A stretch of DNA of 64,000 nucleotides, from the NCBI GenBank assembly GCA_040398465.1, contig JBBAUA010000017.1:1-64000 (forward strand), written 5' to 3'. This document shows, piece after piece, positions 34,211 to 43,823 of the stretch. The notes under the pieces are model-generated. The model was given only the letters and a program-made list of their open reading frames with translations. It made no database searches and was not told the DNA's origin. Source of the stretch: UBA7672 sp040398465 (GTDB taxonomy: Bacteria; Pseudomonadota; Alphaproteobacteria; Caulobacterales; Hyphomonadaceae). The first letter of the stretch is position 1, and every line of letters starts with the position of its first letter. The position numbers and the translations under genes were made by a program.

Positions 34211-36859
34211 CTAGTAGACGGCGCGAAGGCGCGTATACCAGAACCCGCCATTCATGCCGAACGGACCGCCCGAGCGCGGATAGACCTGACCGTCAGCCAG
34301 GCTGTTGGTCAGCGCATAGACCGGGTTGGTCGTTGAGGGGGCGATCCTGTCGGGATACTCGTCCGTCAGGTTGTTGACGCCAACCGTCAGCGTGTAGGTG
34401 TCTGACAGGGTGTAGCTGACATCAAGGTCGAGAAGGACCTTCTCGCCGAATGTCTGGCCCGGATACTCCAGCTGGTTGGCCCACTCGCTGTAGTAGTTCG
34501 CCCGGCCGTTGACGGTGAAATCGCCCATCTGCCAGCCGCCCGCCGCCACCAGACGGTGTTTGGGGGCGATGTTGGAGACGTTGAAGCGCTGGGCGGCGCT
34601 GATGACCAGCGGATTGAAGTCCTGCACTTCGCTCTTGTTGTAGTTATAGGCGAGCGAGAGCGTAAGGTCTCCGCCCATCAGATCCGTTCCGTAGGTGGCG
34701 ATGGCGTCGACGCCTTGCGTCGTCACGTCGAACCCGTTGGTGAAGTAGTTGACATCACCGCCGAGGCCGACGGCCGACAGAGAGGGAAGCGCAAGAAGGT
34801 TTGCCGCCGAGACCGTAAAGGTCTGCGACAGGCCGATCCGGTCCTTCACCTCGATGGAGTAGCCGTCCACCGTGACGGTCAGAGCGTCCATCGGCTTCAG
34901 AATGAAGCCGAGGCCATAGTTGACTGACTCTTCAGGATCCAGCGAGCCCTGCGCCCCATAGAACTGGGCGATGTCGCTCGACACCGGATATGTACCGGTC
35001 TGAACCTGGTTCCCGGACCGGAAGTTCGTCGTGATGATCTGGGTGTTGTTCTGACCGGGCGAGGGAGCATGGAAGCCCGTGCCCACAGTTCCGCGGATCG
35101 AGAAGACATCGTTCACTTCGTAGATGGCGTTCAGCTTGCCGACGAGTGCCGAGCCGAAGGAGGTGTAGTCTTCATAACGGACCGCCGCGCCGACGCTCAG
35201 CTGGCTCGTCAGATCCGTTTCAGCGCCAACATAAACGCCGTAGTTCGACTGGCTGCTCTTGCCGGCGAATGTGGGGCTGGTGCCGCCATAGCCGCTGGCG
35301 GCCGGGGGCTTGGTGGCGGTGATGCCGGCAGGGGCGTAAACGCCGGGCGAGACGAGGTTGTAGAGCGGCTGGACGGCGTAGGGACCTGCGCCATAGGACT
35401 GCGGATCGCCAGCGGTCTTTTCGTACTCCTCGTTGCGGTATTCCGCACCCGCCGACAGCGTCACCGGGCTCGCAAAACCGACGCTCACCGGATAGGTGAA
35501 ATCGGCGTTTATGACCTGCTCGGTCTGGATGAGCTCGCCAAACTCGAAGCTGGTCTGGGTCTGCGGACCGTAAGACGGGCTCAGAGACTGGTTCATCGAC
35601 AGATCAAGCGAGTTGCGGGCGAAGGTGGCCGAGAAGTCATAGGTCAGGCCGCTTGCGACCTCACCCCTGATGCCGCCCGTTCCATAGGCCTGGTCGACCT
35701 CGCCGACAAAGCGCGGGGTAAAGCCGCCCGGATAAAGAGAGGTAAAGTTGAACCTGTTGGTGTCGTTGACAAAACCGCCGGCCGGGCAAGTGGCGTTGCC
35801 GGTCGGGCAGGGGGTCAGGTAGATGTCAGTGAACGCGGCGTTCCGGCCCGGCGAACGGGTCGACGGCGTGCCTGTTCCGACATCAACCACCAGCGGCACG
35901 GGCGCGTTGATGGGCGGGCGGTAGTTGAAGCTCTGATCGGCTTCGCTGCCGGCGAGGTTGACGGTCAGGTAGACTTCGCTTTCCGCACTCAGATCATAGC
36001 CAGCGTTCAGGAAGGTCTTCCAGCCATTCGAGGGCGAGGAGCCCCAGATCTGGGCCGGGCCATCCGGCGCGTTGGGGATGCGGTTGGCGACGGCCGGGTT
36101 CGTCCGCGCCAGCTCCAGCGCGATCGGGCGCGTGGCGCCGCGGCTGGTGCCTTCATCATCATACCATTCACCGGCCACCGTAACAAAGCCGGCGCCGCCG
36201 AGGTCAAAGCCGCCCTTGGCGGCAAGCTGCGTGCGTACGCCATCCCCCTCGAAGGCCTGACCGTAAATGGCCTGGACTTCAAAGCCTGCATCCTCGCGGA
36301 TCTGGTAGTTGATGACCCCGCCGATGGCGTCCGAGCCATACTGCGCGGTCGCGCCGTCCCGCAGGATCTGCAGGTTGTCGAGGGCGATCGCCGGGATGTT
36401 GCCGATGTCAGCGCCCTGGGCGCCGAATGACAGGGCGGTGTCGGCGCCCGTGTAAACCTGAACAAGGGCGGCGCGGTTATAGCGCTTGCCGTTGATCATG
36501 ACCAGGACCTGGTCGGCGCCCAGGCCGCGCAGCGAGGGCGCGCGTACGAAGGTGGAGGCGTCGGAAATTGAGTTCTGCGGGACATAGAAGGACGGGACGA
36601 TGTTTCTGACCACGTCCAGGAGGTTGAAGGCGGGCTGGTCGGAGAGTTCCGAGCCGCCAATGACGTCGACCGGCGAGGGCGAGTCCGTCGCCGAGCGGTC
36701 CGTCCGCCGCGTGCCGGTCACAATGACCACATCCTCACCATCAGACGCCGCCGGCTGAGCCCCCTGCTGAGCAAACGCTGCAGGCGCTGCGCCGATCAGG
36801 GCGGCTCCCATCAGAATAGTTCCCGCCAGAAGGCGGCTCTTAGTGCTGAGAATGCGCAT
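34211..36859 (-). CDS. TonB-dependent outer-membrane receptor
   Basis: 882-residue receptor: signal peptide (about 1-30), a TonB box-like stretch DVVIVTGTRR, a plug domain with PAFNLLDVVRNIVPSF and LRGLGADQVLVMINGKR, then a 22-strand barrel ending in GFWYTRLRAVY with the usual terminal aromatic residue. The closest general type is the large carbohydrate/siderophore group of sphingomonads and caulobacters; the ligand cannot be named. A short half-site AATCGTTCTCA upstream (about 36927) matches the Fur-like palindrome at 24183. Confidence 0.92.
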   Translation of the reverse strand: MRILSTKSRLLAGTILMGAALIGAAPAAFAQQGAQPAASDGEDVVIVTGTRRTDRSATDSPSPVDVIGGSELSDQPAFNLLDVVRNIVPSFYVPQNSISDASTFVRAPSLRGLGADQVLVMINGKRYNRAALVQVYTGADTALSFGAQGADIGNIPAIALDNLQILRDGATAQYGSDAIGGVINYQIREDAGFEVQAIYGQAFEGDGVRTQLAAKGGFDLGGAGFVTVAGEWYDDEGTSRGATRPIALELARTNPAVANRIPNAPDGPAQIWGSSPSNGWKTFLNAGYDLSAESEVYLTVNLAGSEADQSFNYRPPINAPVPLVVDVGTGTPSTRSPGRNAAFTDIYLTPCPTGNATCPAGGFVNDTNRFNFTSLYPGGFTPRFVGEVDQAYGTGGIRGEVASGLTYDFSATFARNSLDLSMNQSLSPSYGPQTQTSFEFGELIQTEQVINADFTYPVSVGFASPVTLSAGAEYRNEEYEKTAGDPQSYGAGPYAVQPLYNLVSPGVYAPAGITATKPPAASGYGGTSPTFAGKSSQSNYGVYVGAETDLTSQLSVGAAVRYEDYTSFGSALVGKLNAIYEVNDVFSIRGTVGTGFHAPSPGQNNTQIITTNFRSGNQVQTGTYPVSSDIAQFYGAQGSLDPEESVNYGLGFILKPMDALTVTVDGYSIEVKDRIGLSQTFTVSAANLLALPSLSAVGLGGDVNYFTNGFDVTTQGVDAIATYGTDLMGGDLTLSLAYNYNKSEVQDFNPLVISAAQRFNVSNIAPKHRLVAAGGWQMGDFTVNGRANYYSEWANQLEYPGQTFGEKVLLDLDVSYTLSDTYTLTVGVNNLTDEYPDRIAPSTTNPVYALTNSLADGQVYPRSGGPFGMNGGFWYTRLRAVY

Positions 36860-37381
36860 GTAGAATTTCTGGCTCCCACCTATGCTTCATCCCGCACCCC
36901 AAAAGAGCGCGTGGACGCACGACACAAATCGTTCTCAAACGCTAAGCAGGGTGCAGGTTACTCACAAGGCGCGAGCAGTCCGAGGCGCACTCGAATGTGC
37001 TGCGGGATGCAAAATTGTGACAGTTTCTGCATGCCGCGTATGGTCTTGTACCCCAGCCGGGAGAGCGCATGAGAGGCTTTTCGCTTCCCAGGCTTTGTTT
37101 CCCTCCGTGCATCGGCATGTGGGGGCCGGGGCGCCGATTCGACAGGCGTCGATCCGAAAGGCGCAGCATGCGGCTGACTTCGTAGCAGGCCCAGTGATCC
37201 GTTTCCGGCGCAGGTTCGCAGGCCGTCCTCACGCGACGGAGGGCCATCAATCGGCGCAACTTCAACCGACGCGGCCTGCGGCATCCCAGAGGCGCTCCTC
37301 AACGACCATCACCCGATGAGCAAAATCCTCCGTTGGATACCCGCCCTCGCTGTCTCGGGTTTTTCGAAGACGGACATCTGA
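36860..37381. other. 522-base gap between the receptor and clpB genes
   Basis: Both flanking genes read leftward, so this holds the receptor promoter and the clpB 3' end. Open frames here (for example 36882-37319 on plus) lack ribosome sites and recognisable protein features. I see the AATCGTTCTCA half-site near 36927, no strong terminator and no RNA gene. Confidence 0.5.
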
Positions 37382-40000
37382 CTAGTTCAGCCCGGCCTTC
37401 TTCACCTCCGCCGGCACCCCATTCAGAGAAAGCGCTCCGCCATCGACCGTAACGGAGATCGCATCGCCGTCCTTGATGCGGCCTTCGAGAATGCGGCGGG
37501 CAAGGGGGTCCTGCAGCTCCTTCTGGATCACGCGCTTCAGCGGACGCGCGCCATAGACGGGGTCGTAGCCGCGCGTCGACAGCCACTGCATCGCCTCGTC
37601 GTTGACATTGATCGTCATGCGGCGGTCGCCGAGGATTTTCTCCAGACGCTTCAGCTGCACGCCGACAATGCGATCGATCTCGCCGCGGCCGAGCCGCTTG
37701 AAGAACACGATCTCGTCGATGCGGTTCAGGAACTCCGGACGGAAGTGCCCGCGAATGGCTTCCATCACCTCGTCCCGCGTACGACCAGAAATGTCTCCCT
37801 CGGACTTGTCGTCCGCAATCGCATGCGCGCCGAGGTTCGACGTCATGATGATGACGGTGTTGTTGAAGTTCACCGTCCGGCCCTGTCCGTCCGTCAGACG
37901 CCCGTCGTCGAGCACCTGCAGCAGCGTGTTGAACACGTCCGGGTGCGCCTTCTCGATCTCGTCGAACAGGATCACCTGATACGGACGCCGCCGCACGGCT
38001 TCCGTCAGCGCGCCGCCTTCCTCATAGCCGACATAGCCCGGAGGCGCGCCGATCATGCGGCTCACTGCGTGCTTCTCCATGTATTCCGACATGTCGAGGC
38101 GCAGAACCGCATGCTCGTCGTCGAACAGGAATTCAGCGAGCGCCTTGGTCAGCTCGGTCTTGCCCACCCCCGTGGGGCCGACAAAGATGAAGCTGCCGAT
38201 GGGCCGGTTCGGGTCCTGCAATCCAGCGCGCGCACGGCGCACGGCATTGGCGACGATCTCCAGCGCCTCTTCCTGCCCGACCACACGCTTGCGCAGCCCG
38301 TCTTCCATGCCCAGCAGCTTCTCGCGCTCGCCTTCCATCATCTTGTCGACAGGAATCCCGGTCCAGCGCGAGACGACAGCGGCAATTGCTTCCGCGTCCA
38401 CCTCTTCCTTGACCAGCGGCGCCTTTGCGCCGACGGAGGTGTCGGTCTTGCCTTCGGATTCCGAGATCAGTTTCTCGAGCGCGGGGATGTCGCCATACTT
38501 GATCTGTCCCGCGCGCGCCCAGTCCGAGCGCCGTTCAGCGTCGGCCAGTTCAGCCCGCGCCTTGTCGAGGCGGTCCTTGGCGTTGGTCGCGCCCGCTAGC
38601 CGGCCTTTCTCGGCCTTCCACGCGGCCGAGATCTCATCCGACTTCGCCTGCAGCTCCTTGATCTCCACCTCGCGCCGCTTCAGCCGGTCCTTCGACGCGT
38701 CGTCCTTTTCCTTCTTCAGCGCTTCCGCCTCGATCCGGATCTGCATCAGCCGCCGGTCGATCTCGTCAAGCTCTTCCGGCTTCGACTCCACCGCCATGCG
38801 CAGGCGCGCCGCCGCCTCGTCCATCAAGTCGATGGCCTTGTCCGGCAGGAAACGATCCGTGATGTATCGGTTCGACAGCGTCGCCGACGCCACGATGGCG
38901 GCGTCCGAAATGCGGATGCCGTGGTGAACCTCGTACTTTTCCTTCAGCCCGCGCAGGATGGAAATCGTATCCTCTACGCTTGGCTCGCCGACGAACACGG
39001 GCTGAAAGCGCCTCGCCAGCGCCGCGTCCTTCTCCACATGCTTGCGATACTCTTCCAGCGTCGTCGCGCCGACGCAGTGCAACTCGCCACGCGCCAGCGC
39101 CGGCTTCAGCAGGTTGGACGCATCCATCGCGCCCTCCGCCTTGCCCGCGCCGACCAGGGTGTGCATCTCGTCGATGAACAGGATGATCTGGCCCTGCGCC
39201 TGCGTGACTTCCTGCAGCACGGATTTCAGCCGCTCCTCGAACTCGCCACGGAACTTCGCGCCAGCAATCAGCGCACCCATGTCGAGCGCCATCAGGCTCT
39301 TCTCTTTCAGGCTGTCCGGCACGTCGCCGTTGACGATCCGCAGCGCGAGCCCTTCCGCAATCGCCGTCTTGCCCACGCCCGGCTCGCCGATCAGCACCGG
39401 ATTGTTCTTGGTCCGTCGCGAGAGCACCTGGATGCAGCGCCGGATTTCCTCGTCACGCCCGATCACCGGATCAAGCTTGCCCGACCGCGCCGCCTCGGTG
39501 AGATCGCGCGCATACTTCTTCAGCGCCTCATACTTCTCTTCCGACGTCGCCGTATCGGCCGTGCGCCCCTTGCGCAGCTCGGCGATGGCCTTGACCAGCG
39601 CACTCGTCGTGGCGCCCGCCGCGTTCAGCGCATCGGCCGCCTTGTTCTTCATCTTGGTTGCCGACAGCAGCAGCCGCTCCACGGTGACGTAATCGTCCCC
39701 CGCCGACTTCGCGTCTTCCTCCGCCATCTGGAACAGCCGCGCGAGATCCTGGCTCAGCCCCGGCTGCGATCCGCCCGTGCTCTTCGGATGCGAGTCCAGC
39801 AGCTTGTCGATATTGGAATGCGCCAGCTCGGGATTTCCCCCGGCGGCGCGAATGAGGTTCAGCGCAAGACGGTCGCGGTCCGCGAATATCGCCTTGACCA
39901 GGTGTTCCGGCAGGATCTGTGGGTGGCCGCTGGCAAGCGCGCTCGTCTGGGCGCTCTGAACGGCTGCGCGTGCGCGCTCGGTATAGCGTTCGAAGTCCAT
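37382..40000 (-). CDS. clpB: ATP-dependent disaggregase chaperone ClpB
   Basis: 872-residue Hsp100 chaperone that, with DnaK, pulls proteins out of aggregates. The N-terminal repeat domain (ERYTERARAAVQSAQTSALASGHPQILPEHLVKAIF) is followed by AAA-1 with Walker A GEPGVGKTA and Walker B ILFIDEMHTLVGAG, the long coiled-coil M domain (about 410-530) that distinguishes ClpB from ClpA/C, and AAA-2 with GPTGVGKTE and VILFDEIEKAH. ATG 40000 gives MDFERYTERA. It is usually under heat-shock sigma control; I could not identify a convincing RpoH promoter. Confidence 0.97.
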   Translation of the reverse strand: MDFERYTERARAAVQSAQTSALASGHPQILPEHLVKAIFADRDRLALNLIRAAGGNPELAHSNIDKLLDSHPKSTGGSQPGLSQDLARLFQMAEEDAKSAGDDYVTVERLLLSATKMKNKAADALNAAGATTSALVKAIAELRKGRTADTATSEEKYEALKKYARDLTEAARSGKLDPVIGRDEEIRRCIQVLSRRTKNNPVLIGEPGVGKTAIAEGLALRIVNGDVPDSLKEKSLMALDMGALIAGAKFRGEFEERLKSVLQEVTQAQGQIILFIDEMHTLVGAGKAEGAMDASNLLKPALARGELHCVGATTLEEYRKHVEKDAALARRFQPVFVGEPSVEDTISILRGLKEKYEVHHGIRISDAAIVASATLSNRYITDRFLPDKAIDLMDEAAARLRMAVESKPEELDEIDRRLMQIRIEAEALKKEKDDASKDRLKRREVEIKELQAKSDEISAAWKAEKGRLAGATNAKDRLDKARAELADAERRSDWARAGQIKYGDIPALEKLISESEGKTDTSVGAKAPLVKEEVDAEAIAAVVSRWTGIPVDKMMEGEREKLLGMEDGLRKRVVGQEEALEIVANAVRRARAGLQDPNRPIGSFIFVGPTGVGKTELTKALAEFLFDDEHAVLRLDMSEYMEKHAVSRMIGAPPGYVGYEEGGALTEAVRRRPYQVILFDEIEKAHPDVFNTLLQVLDDGRLTDGQGRTVNFNNTVIIMTSNLGAHAIADDKSEGDISGRTRDEVMEAIRGHFRPEFLNRIDEIVFFKRLGRGEIDRIVGVQLKRLEKILGDRRMTINVNDEAMQWLSTRGYDPVYGARPLKRVIQKELQDPLARRILEGRIKDGDAISVTVDGGALSLNGVPAEVKKAGLN

Positions 40001-40173
40001 TGATTGACCCTTGTAAAAAGCAGTCTGGAGGCACGTCCCGGGACCCGCAACCGGCATCCCGGTGGACTATACACCCGCCGGTCGGCCGGGTTCTGATCCA
40101 GAGCAAGAGGTAGGGTTGCCTGCTCACTGCGCAAGGGTATCTCCGCGCAAGCTTGAAGTTTCGGTGGAGTCGT

Positions 40174-40192
40174 TCTCGGGCCTGACCCGAGA
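40174..40192. repeat. Small intergenic palindrome upstream of clpB
   Basis: TCTCGGG and CCCGAGA flank CCTGA within the 275-base gap 40001-40275. The nearby stretch ending GGCTTGCCCGGGCCCG (to 40271) has similar composition. It resembles small dispersed palindromes of GC-rich alphaproteobacteria. The gap holds the clpB promoter region and no gene. Confidence 0.5.
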
Positions 40193-40275
40193 GCCTTTCC
40201 CGATTTGGGCAGGCGGGCGCGCCGCGGCAAAGAGAGCTTCCCAGGTCGTGCCTTCGGCTTGCCCGGGCCCGACTC

Positions 40276-41877
40276 CTAATGTGCCTCCGCCGTCGCCCCG
40301 CCTCCCGGCGCCGCAGGCCGCTTCAACAGGGGCGCAAGGCACAGCATCACCGCAAAGCAGATCGCCATCACCAGGAACAGGTTGTTGAACGTCATTACGT
40401 TCGACTCGATCTGCATCCGACGCACTAGCTGCCCCAGCGCCGCCACCGACGGATCGGGATTCCCCGCCGCCCGCAGGCTCGCCTCCGCCTGCAGCAGAAA
40501 GTCCTGCACCTCCGGCCGCGTCGGATCGAGCCCGGCGGAGATCTCCTGATTATGCAGGTTGGCGTAGTTGAGCCGCATCGTGTTGATCGCCGCGAGCCCA
40601 ACCGCGCCGCCAAGATTGCGGCACACTGTGATCAGACCCGTCGCGTTCGGCATCTTGTGCGGGGGCAGGGTCCCCAGCGCAATGAAGTTCGACGGGATCA
40701 TCGACATGATCAGGCCCAGCCCGCGCAGCGCCTGAGGCCAGAACAACTCCTCGAACGAGGACTCGGCGGTAAGAAAGCTGTTCCAGTACAGCCCAACCGC
40801 CGCCAGCGAGAGCCCAGTCGCCAGCACATAACGCGGATCCACCTTGCGGATCAGTATGCCAGTGATCGGTCCGCCGATGAACATGGCGATCCCGCCCACG
40901 CTCATGATCTGCCCGATCTGCAGCGAGTTGTAGCCACGCACCGTGCCGAGGAAGAGCGGCGTCAGGTAGATCGATCCGAACAGGCCAAAGCCGACAACGA
41001 CCGCAACCGTCGAGCCGACCGCGAAATTGCGATCCTTGAAGATGGTAAGGTCGACCACCGGGTTCGCCCGTGTGAAGGCGCGCCAGAAGAACATCACGGC
41101 CGCCAGCGAACAGAGGAACATCCAGACGATGAGATGCTCGTCCTCAAGCCAGCCCGCAGCAGGCCCTTCCTCGAACACGTATTCGAACGACCCCAGGAAC
41201 AGCGCCATCGCCGCAAGGCCGATGATGTCGATGTTGCGGATCAGGCTCATCTGCGTCGGCAGTTTCGGCGTCAGGTTCCACACAAGCGTCGCTGCGATGA
41301 TCCCGGGGATCACATTGACGAGAAACAGCCAGTGCCAGCTCATGTTCTCCGTCAGCCACCCGCCCAGCGTCGGCCCGATTGACGGCGCCAGCGTCGCCAC
41401 CATGCCTACCGCGACCTGCTGTAGCATCGACCGGTTCGGCCCGAACAGCGTGAACGCCGCCGCCATCGTGGTCGGAATCATCGCCGCGCCCAGAAATCCC
41501 TGTATGCAGCGGAAGACGATCAGGCTGTTGATGTCCCACGCAAACGCGCACAGCACGCTGGCCGCCGTGAATCCCCCCGCCGAGAACACGAACAGCCGCC
41601 GCATCGAGAGCGCGCGGTTGAGTAGCCCCGATAGCGGTATCCCGATCACCTCGGCGATCAGATAGCTGGTCTGGATCCACGCGACCTCTTCAGCCGACGC
41701 CGAAACGCCCGCCTGGATCTGCGCAATGGAGGAGGCGACAATCTGGATATCCAGGATCGCCATGAACATGCCGACCACCATCGCGAAGAACCCGATGTTG
41801 AGCATCAGGCTTTCGCGCGTTCCCCTGGCCGGGGGCGTGTACGCTCCCGGCGGGGCTGTGATGGCGGCCGCGCTCAT
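40276..41877 (-). CDS. DHA2-family multidrug efflux MFS transporter (EmrB-like)
   Basis: 533-residue 14-helix major facilitator protein. Motif D1-type MAILDIQIVASSIAQIQAGVSASAEEVAWIQTSYLIAEVIGIPLSG and motif C-type region LAPSIGPTLGGWL mark the EmrB/QacA drug:H+ antiporter group. The upstream gene two bases away encodes its periplasmic adaptor, so together with an outer-membrane channel encoded elsewhere they form a tripartite pump. The TetR gene divergent at 43157 probably controls it. Confidence 0.95.
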   Translation of the reverse strand: MSAAAITAPPGAYTPPARGTRESLMLNIGFFAMVVGMFMAILDIQIVASSIAQIQAGVSASAEEVAWIQTSYLIAEVIGIPLSGLLNRALSMRRLFVFSAGGFTAASVLCAFAWDINSLIVFRCIQGFLGAAMIPTTMAAAFTLFGPNRSMLQQVAVGMVATLAPSIGPTLGGWLTENMSWHWLFLVNVIPGIIAATLVWNLTPKLPTQMSLIRNIDIIGLAAMALFLGSFEYVFEEGPAAGWLEDEHLIVWMFLCSLAAVMFFWRAFTRANPVVDLTIFKDRNFAVGSTVAVVVGFGLFGSIYLTPLFLGTVRGYNSLQIGQIMSVGGIAMFIGGPITGILIRKVDPRYVLATGLSLAAVGLYWNSFLTAESSFEELFWPQALRGLGLIMSMIPSNFIALGTLPPHKMPNATGLITVCRNLGGAVGLAAINTMRLNYANLHNQEISAGLDPTRPEVQDFLLQAEASLRAAGNPDPSVAALGQLVRRMQIESNVMTFNNLFLVMAICFAVMLCLAPLLKRPAAPGGGATAEAH

Positions 41878-41879
41878 CT

Positions 41880-43025
41880 CTACTTGCAGTCGGGCTTGGT
41901 GGAGACCGTCGCCGTCACCTGCAGGCCGGAGCGCAGCAGGCCGGTCGACAGCGCCTCTTTATCCAGCACGATCTTCACCGGCACGCGCTGCACGATCTTG
42001 GTGAAATTCCCCGTCGCCGTATCCTGCGGCACAAGGCTGAACGTGCCGCCGGTCGATGGCGACAGGCTCTGCACCTTGCCCGTGACATGCAGGTTCGGCA
42101 GCGCATCGACATGCACATTGACGCACTGGCCCTCGCGCATCTCGGTGATCTGCGTCTCCTTGAAGTTCGCCACCACCCACACATCGTCCGACGACACGAT
42201 CGACAATGCGACGCGTCCCGGCGAGAGGATCTGACCTTCGACCACGTCCTTCTTCGTCACCACGCCATTCATCGGCGCATGGATCTTCGTGCGGTCCAGT
42301 TCCAGCTGCGCGCCCACAACCTTCGCGCGTGACGCTTCCACCTTTGCCTCGGCCGACAGCGCGGCGGCTTCTGCGCTCGACAGCTGGCTGCGCTGCGCCG
42401 TGATCGATGCGGAGGCCTGGGACAGCTGCGCGTTCGCCGTGCGGCGCGCGGCTTCCGCCTGTTCCAGCTTCGCCTTCGGATACCAGCCCTTCGCGGCCAG
42501 CTCCGTCAGGCGCTTCTCGTCGGATGAGGAAAGGTCGGCCGAGGCGTCTGCCGCCTCGCGCGCGGCGCGCGCTTCGGCCAGCGTGTCGCGCTGCACGGTG
42601 ATGCGCGCCCGGGCCTGCGCCGCGTCCGCTTCCGCCTGCGCCAGCTCGGCCTGGGCAAAGGCCAGCCGCGTCTGGAACTCGTCGTCTTCCAGTTCGATCA
42701 GCAGGTCGCCGCGCTTGACCGCCTGGTTTTCAGCGACGTGGACCGTCTTCACATAGCCCTCGATCTTCGGCGTCACGCGCGCGATGTCGGAGCGCAGCTG
42801 AGCGTTGTCGGTCGAGATGTTGAACCGGCCATTGGTGAACCAGTCGAAGCCGAACCAGCCAGCGCCCAGGACCGCCGCGACAGCGACTCCAAGTAACACC
42901 TTCTTGCGAACGCCGCCGCCGGATGCCGCCGCAGCAGGCGCTGCATTCGCGGGCTGCGGAGAGGCGGGCGCAGCCTGCGGCGCCGGCGTCGCTTCGGGTT
43001 CGATCTTGACCGGTTTGAGCGCCAT
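41880..43025 (-). CDS. HlyD/EmrA-type membrane fusion protein
   Basis: 381-residue periplasmic adaptor: Ala/Pro-rich cytoplasmic N-terminus, one membrane helix (about 45-65), split biotinyl-lipoyl domain (IEGYVKTVHVAENQAVKRGDLLIELED and IHAPMNGVVTKKDVVEGQILSPG), a long coiled-coil hairpin between (about 120-240), and a C-terminal beta-barrel. ATG 43025 with AGGACG upstream is chosen over longer starts. It links the EmrB-like antiporter to an outer-membrane factor. Confidence 0.94.
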   Translation of the reverse strand: MALKPVKIEPEATPAPQAAPASPQPANAAPAAAASGGGVRKKVLLGVAVAAVLGAGWFGFDWFTNGRFNISTDNAQLRSDIARVTPKIEGYVKTVHVAENQAVKRGDLLIELEDDEFQTRLAFAQAELAQAEADAAQARARITVQRDTLAEARAAREAADASADLSSSDEKRLTELAAKGWYPKAKLEQAEAARRTANAQLSQASASITAQRSQLSSAEAAALSAEAKVEASRAKVVGAQLELDRTKIHAPMNGVVTKKDVVEGQILSPGRVALSIVSSDDVWVVANFKETQITEMREGQCVNVHVDALPNLHVTGKVQSLSPSTGGTFSLVPQDTATGNFTKIVQRVPVKIVLDKEALSTGLLRSGLQVTATVSTKPDCK

Positions 43026-43073
43026 TTCGCGTCCTGTGTTGTCCCGGGCAGCCGGGTGCCTGCCAAATCTACT

Positions 43074-43100
43074 GTAATTGACGTTACGTTTGGGTTGAAA
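43074..43100. promoter_or_regulatory. Divergent promoter region with a candidate TetR operator
   Basis: GTAATTGACGTTAC (43074-43087) has GTAA/TTAC outer arms and overlaps a plus-strand -35-like TTGACG (43078-43083). On the minus strand a TTGATA-16 bases-TACATT promoter reading toward the efflux genes ends just upstream of the same site. A repressor bound here could close both the tetR and the emrAB-like promoters. Confidence 0.45.
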
Positions 43101-43156
43101 TGTAGCGGCGACAACGCGAGTATCAAGACCTCGCAATTACGGTTATCCCTGTCCCT

Positions 43157-43813
43157 ATGTCGCAATCAGATTCCGGCCCCGCAGACTTCCAGACCGCCGA
43201 ACCCGAAGCCGGCCGGGCCGAGCTTCGCCGCGCCGCCTTTCTGAAAGCTGCGCGCGAAGTCTTCCTCGAGCATGGCTACGAAGCCGCCAACATGGCTGAA
43301 ATCGTCCGCCGGGCGGGCGGTTCGCTTTCCACGCTCTATTCCCAGTTCGGGGGCAAGAAGGGCCTGTTCGAGGCGATGATCGACGCTCGCGTCGGCCAGC
43401 TCACCACCCAGATGGAGATCGAACTCGCCGACCACGCCCCCCTGCGCGAAGGCCTCACCCGCATCGGCGAGGACTTCCTCTTCAAGCAGGTCCAGCCGGA
43501 GAATCTCGACTTCTTCCGGCTGATGGTTTCCCAGGCCAAGAAATTCCCCGAACTCGCCGAAGGCTGGATCAAGCGCGCGCCTGAAGCCGTCCGCAAATCG
43601 CTTGCCGGCTATCTCGAAGACCGCGCGAACGCCGGCGAGATCAAGCTCGTCAATTTCGACCAGGCCGCCTCGATCTATTTCGACCTGCTCCGCTCCCGCA
43701 TCCAGTTCCGCACCCTGCTGATGCCGTCCTACGCGCCCACCGACGAAGAAGTCCGCGAACACGTCGCCCGCGCCGTGAAGGTGTTCCTCGGCGGCATCGA
43801 GGCGCTGAGCTAG
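43157..43813 (+). CDS. TetR-family transcriptional regulator of the efflux pair
   Basis: 218-residue regulator with an N-terminal HTH (LRRAAFLKAAREVFLEHGYEAANMAEIVRRAGGSLSTLYSQFGGKKGLFEAMI) and a helical ligand domain of the AcrR C-terminal type (ENLDFFRLMVSQAKKFPELAEGWIKRAPEAV). It is divergent from the HlyD-EmrB efflux genes with 131 bases between, so it is most likely their drug-responsive repressor. Confidence 0.92.
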   Translation: MSQSDSGPADFQTAEPEAGRAELRRAAFLKAAREVFLEHGYEAANMAEIVRRAGGSLSTLYSQFGGKKGLFEAMIDARVGQLTTQMEIELADHAPLREGLTRIGEDFLFKQVQPENLDFFRLMVSQAKKFPELAEGWIKRAPEAVRKSLAGYLEDRANAGEIKLVNFDQAASIYFDLLRSRIQFRTLLMPSYAPTDEEVREHVARAVKVFLGGIEALS

Positions 43814-43823
43814 TCGCGGCGGC

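Noticed and set aside
36882..37319. Possible small gene in the receptor-clpB gap
   Set aside because: No ribosome site, no recognisable protein, and several competing frames; treated as non-coding.
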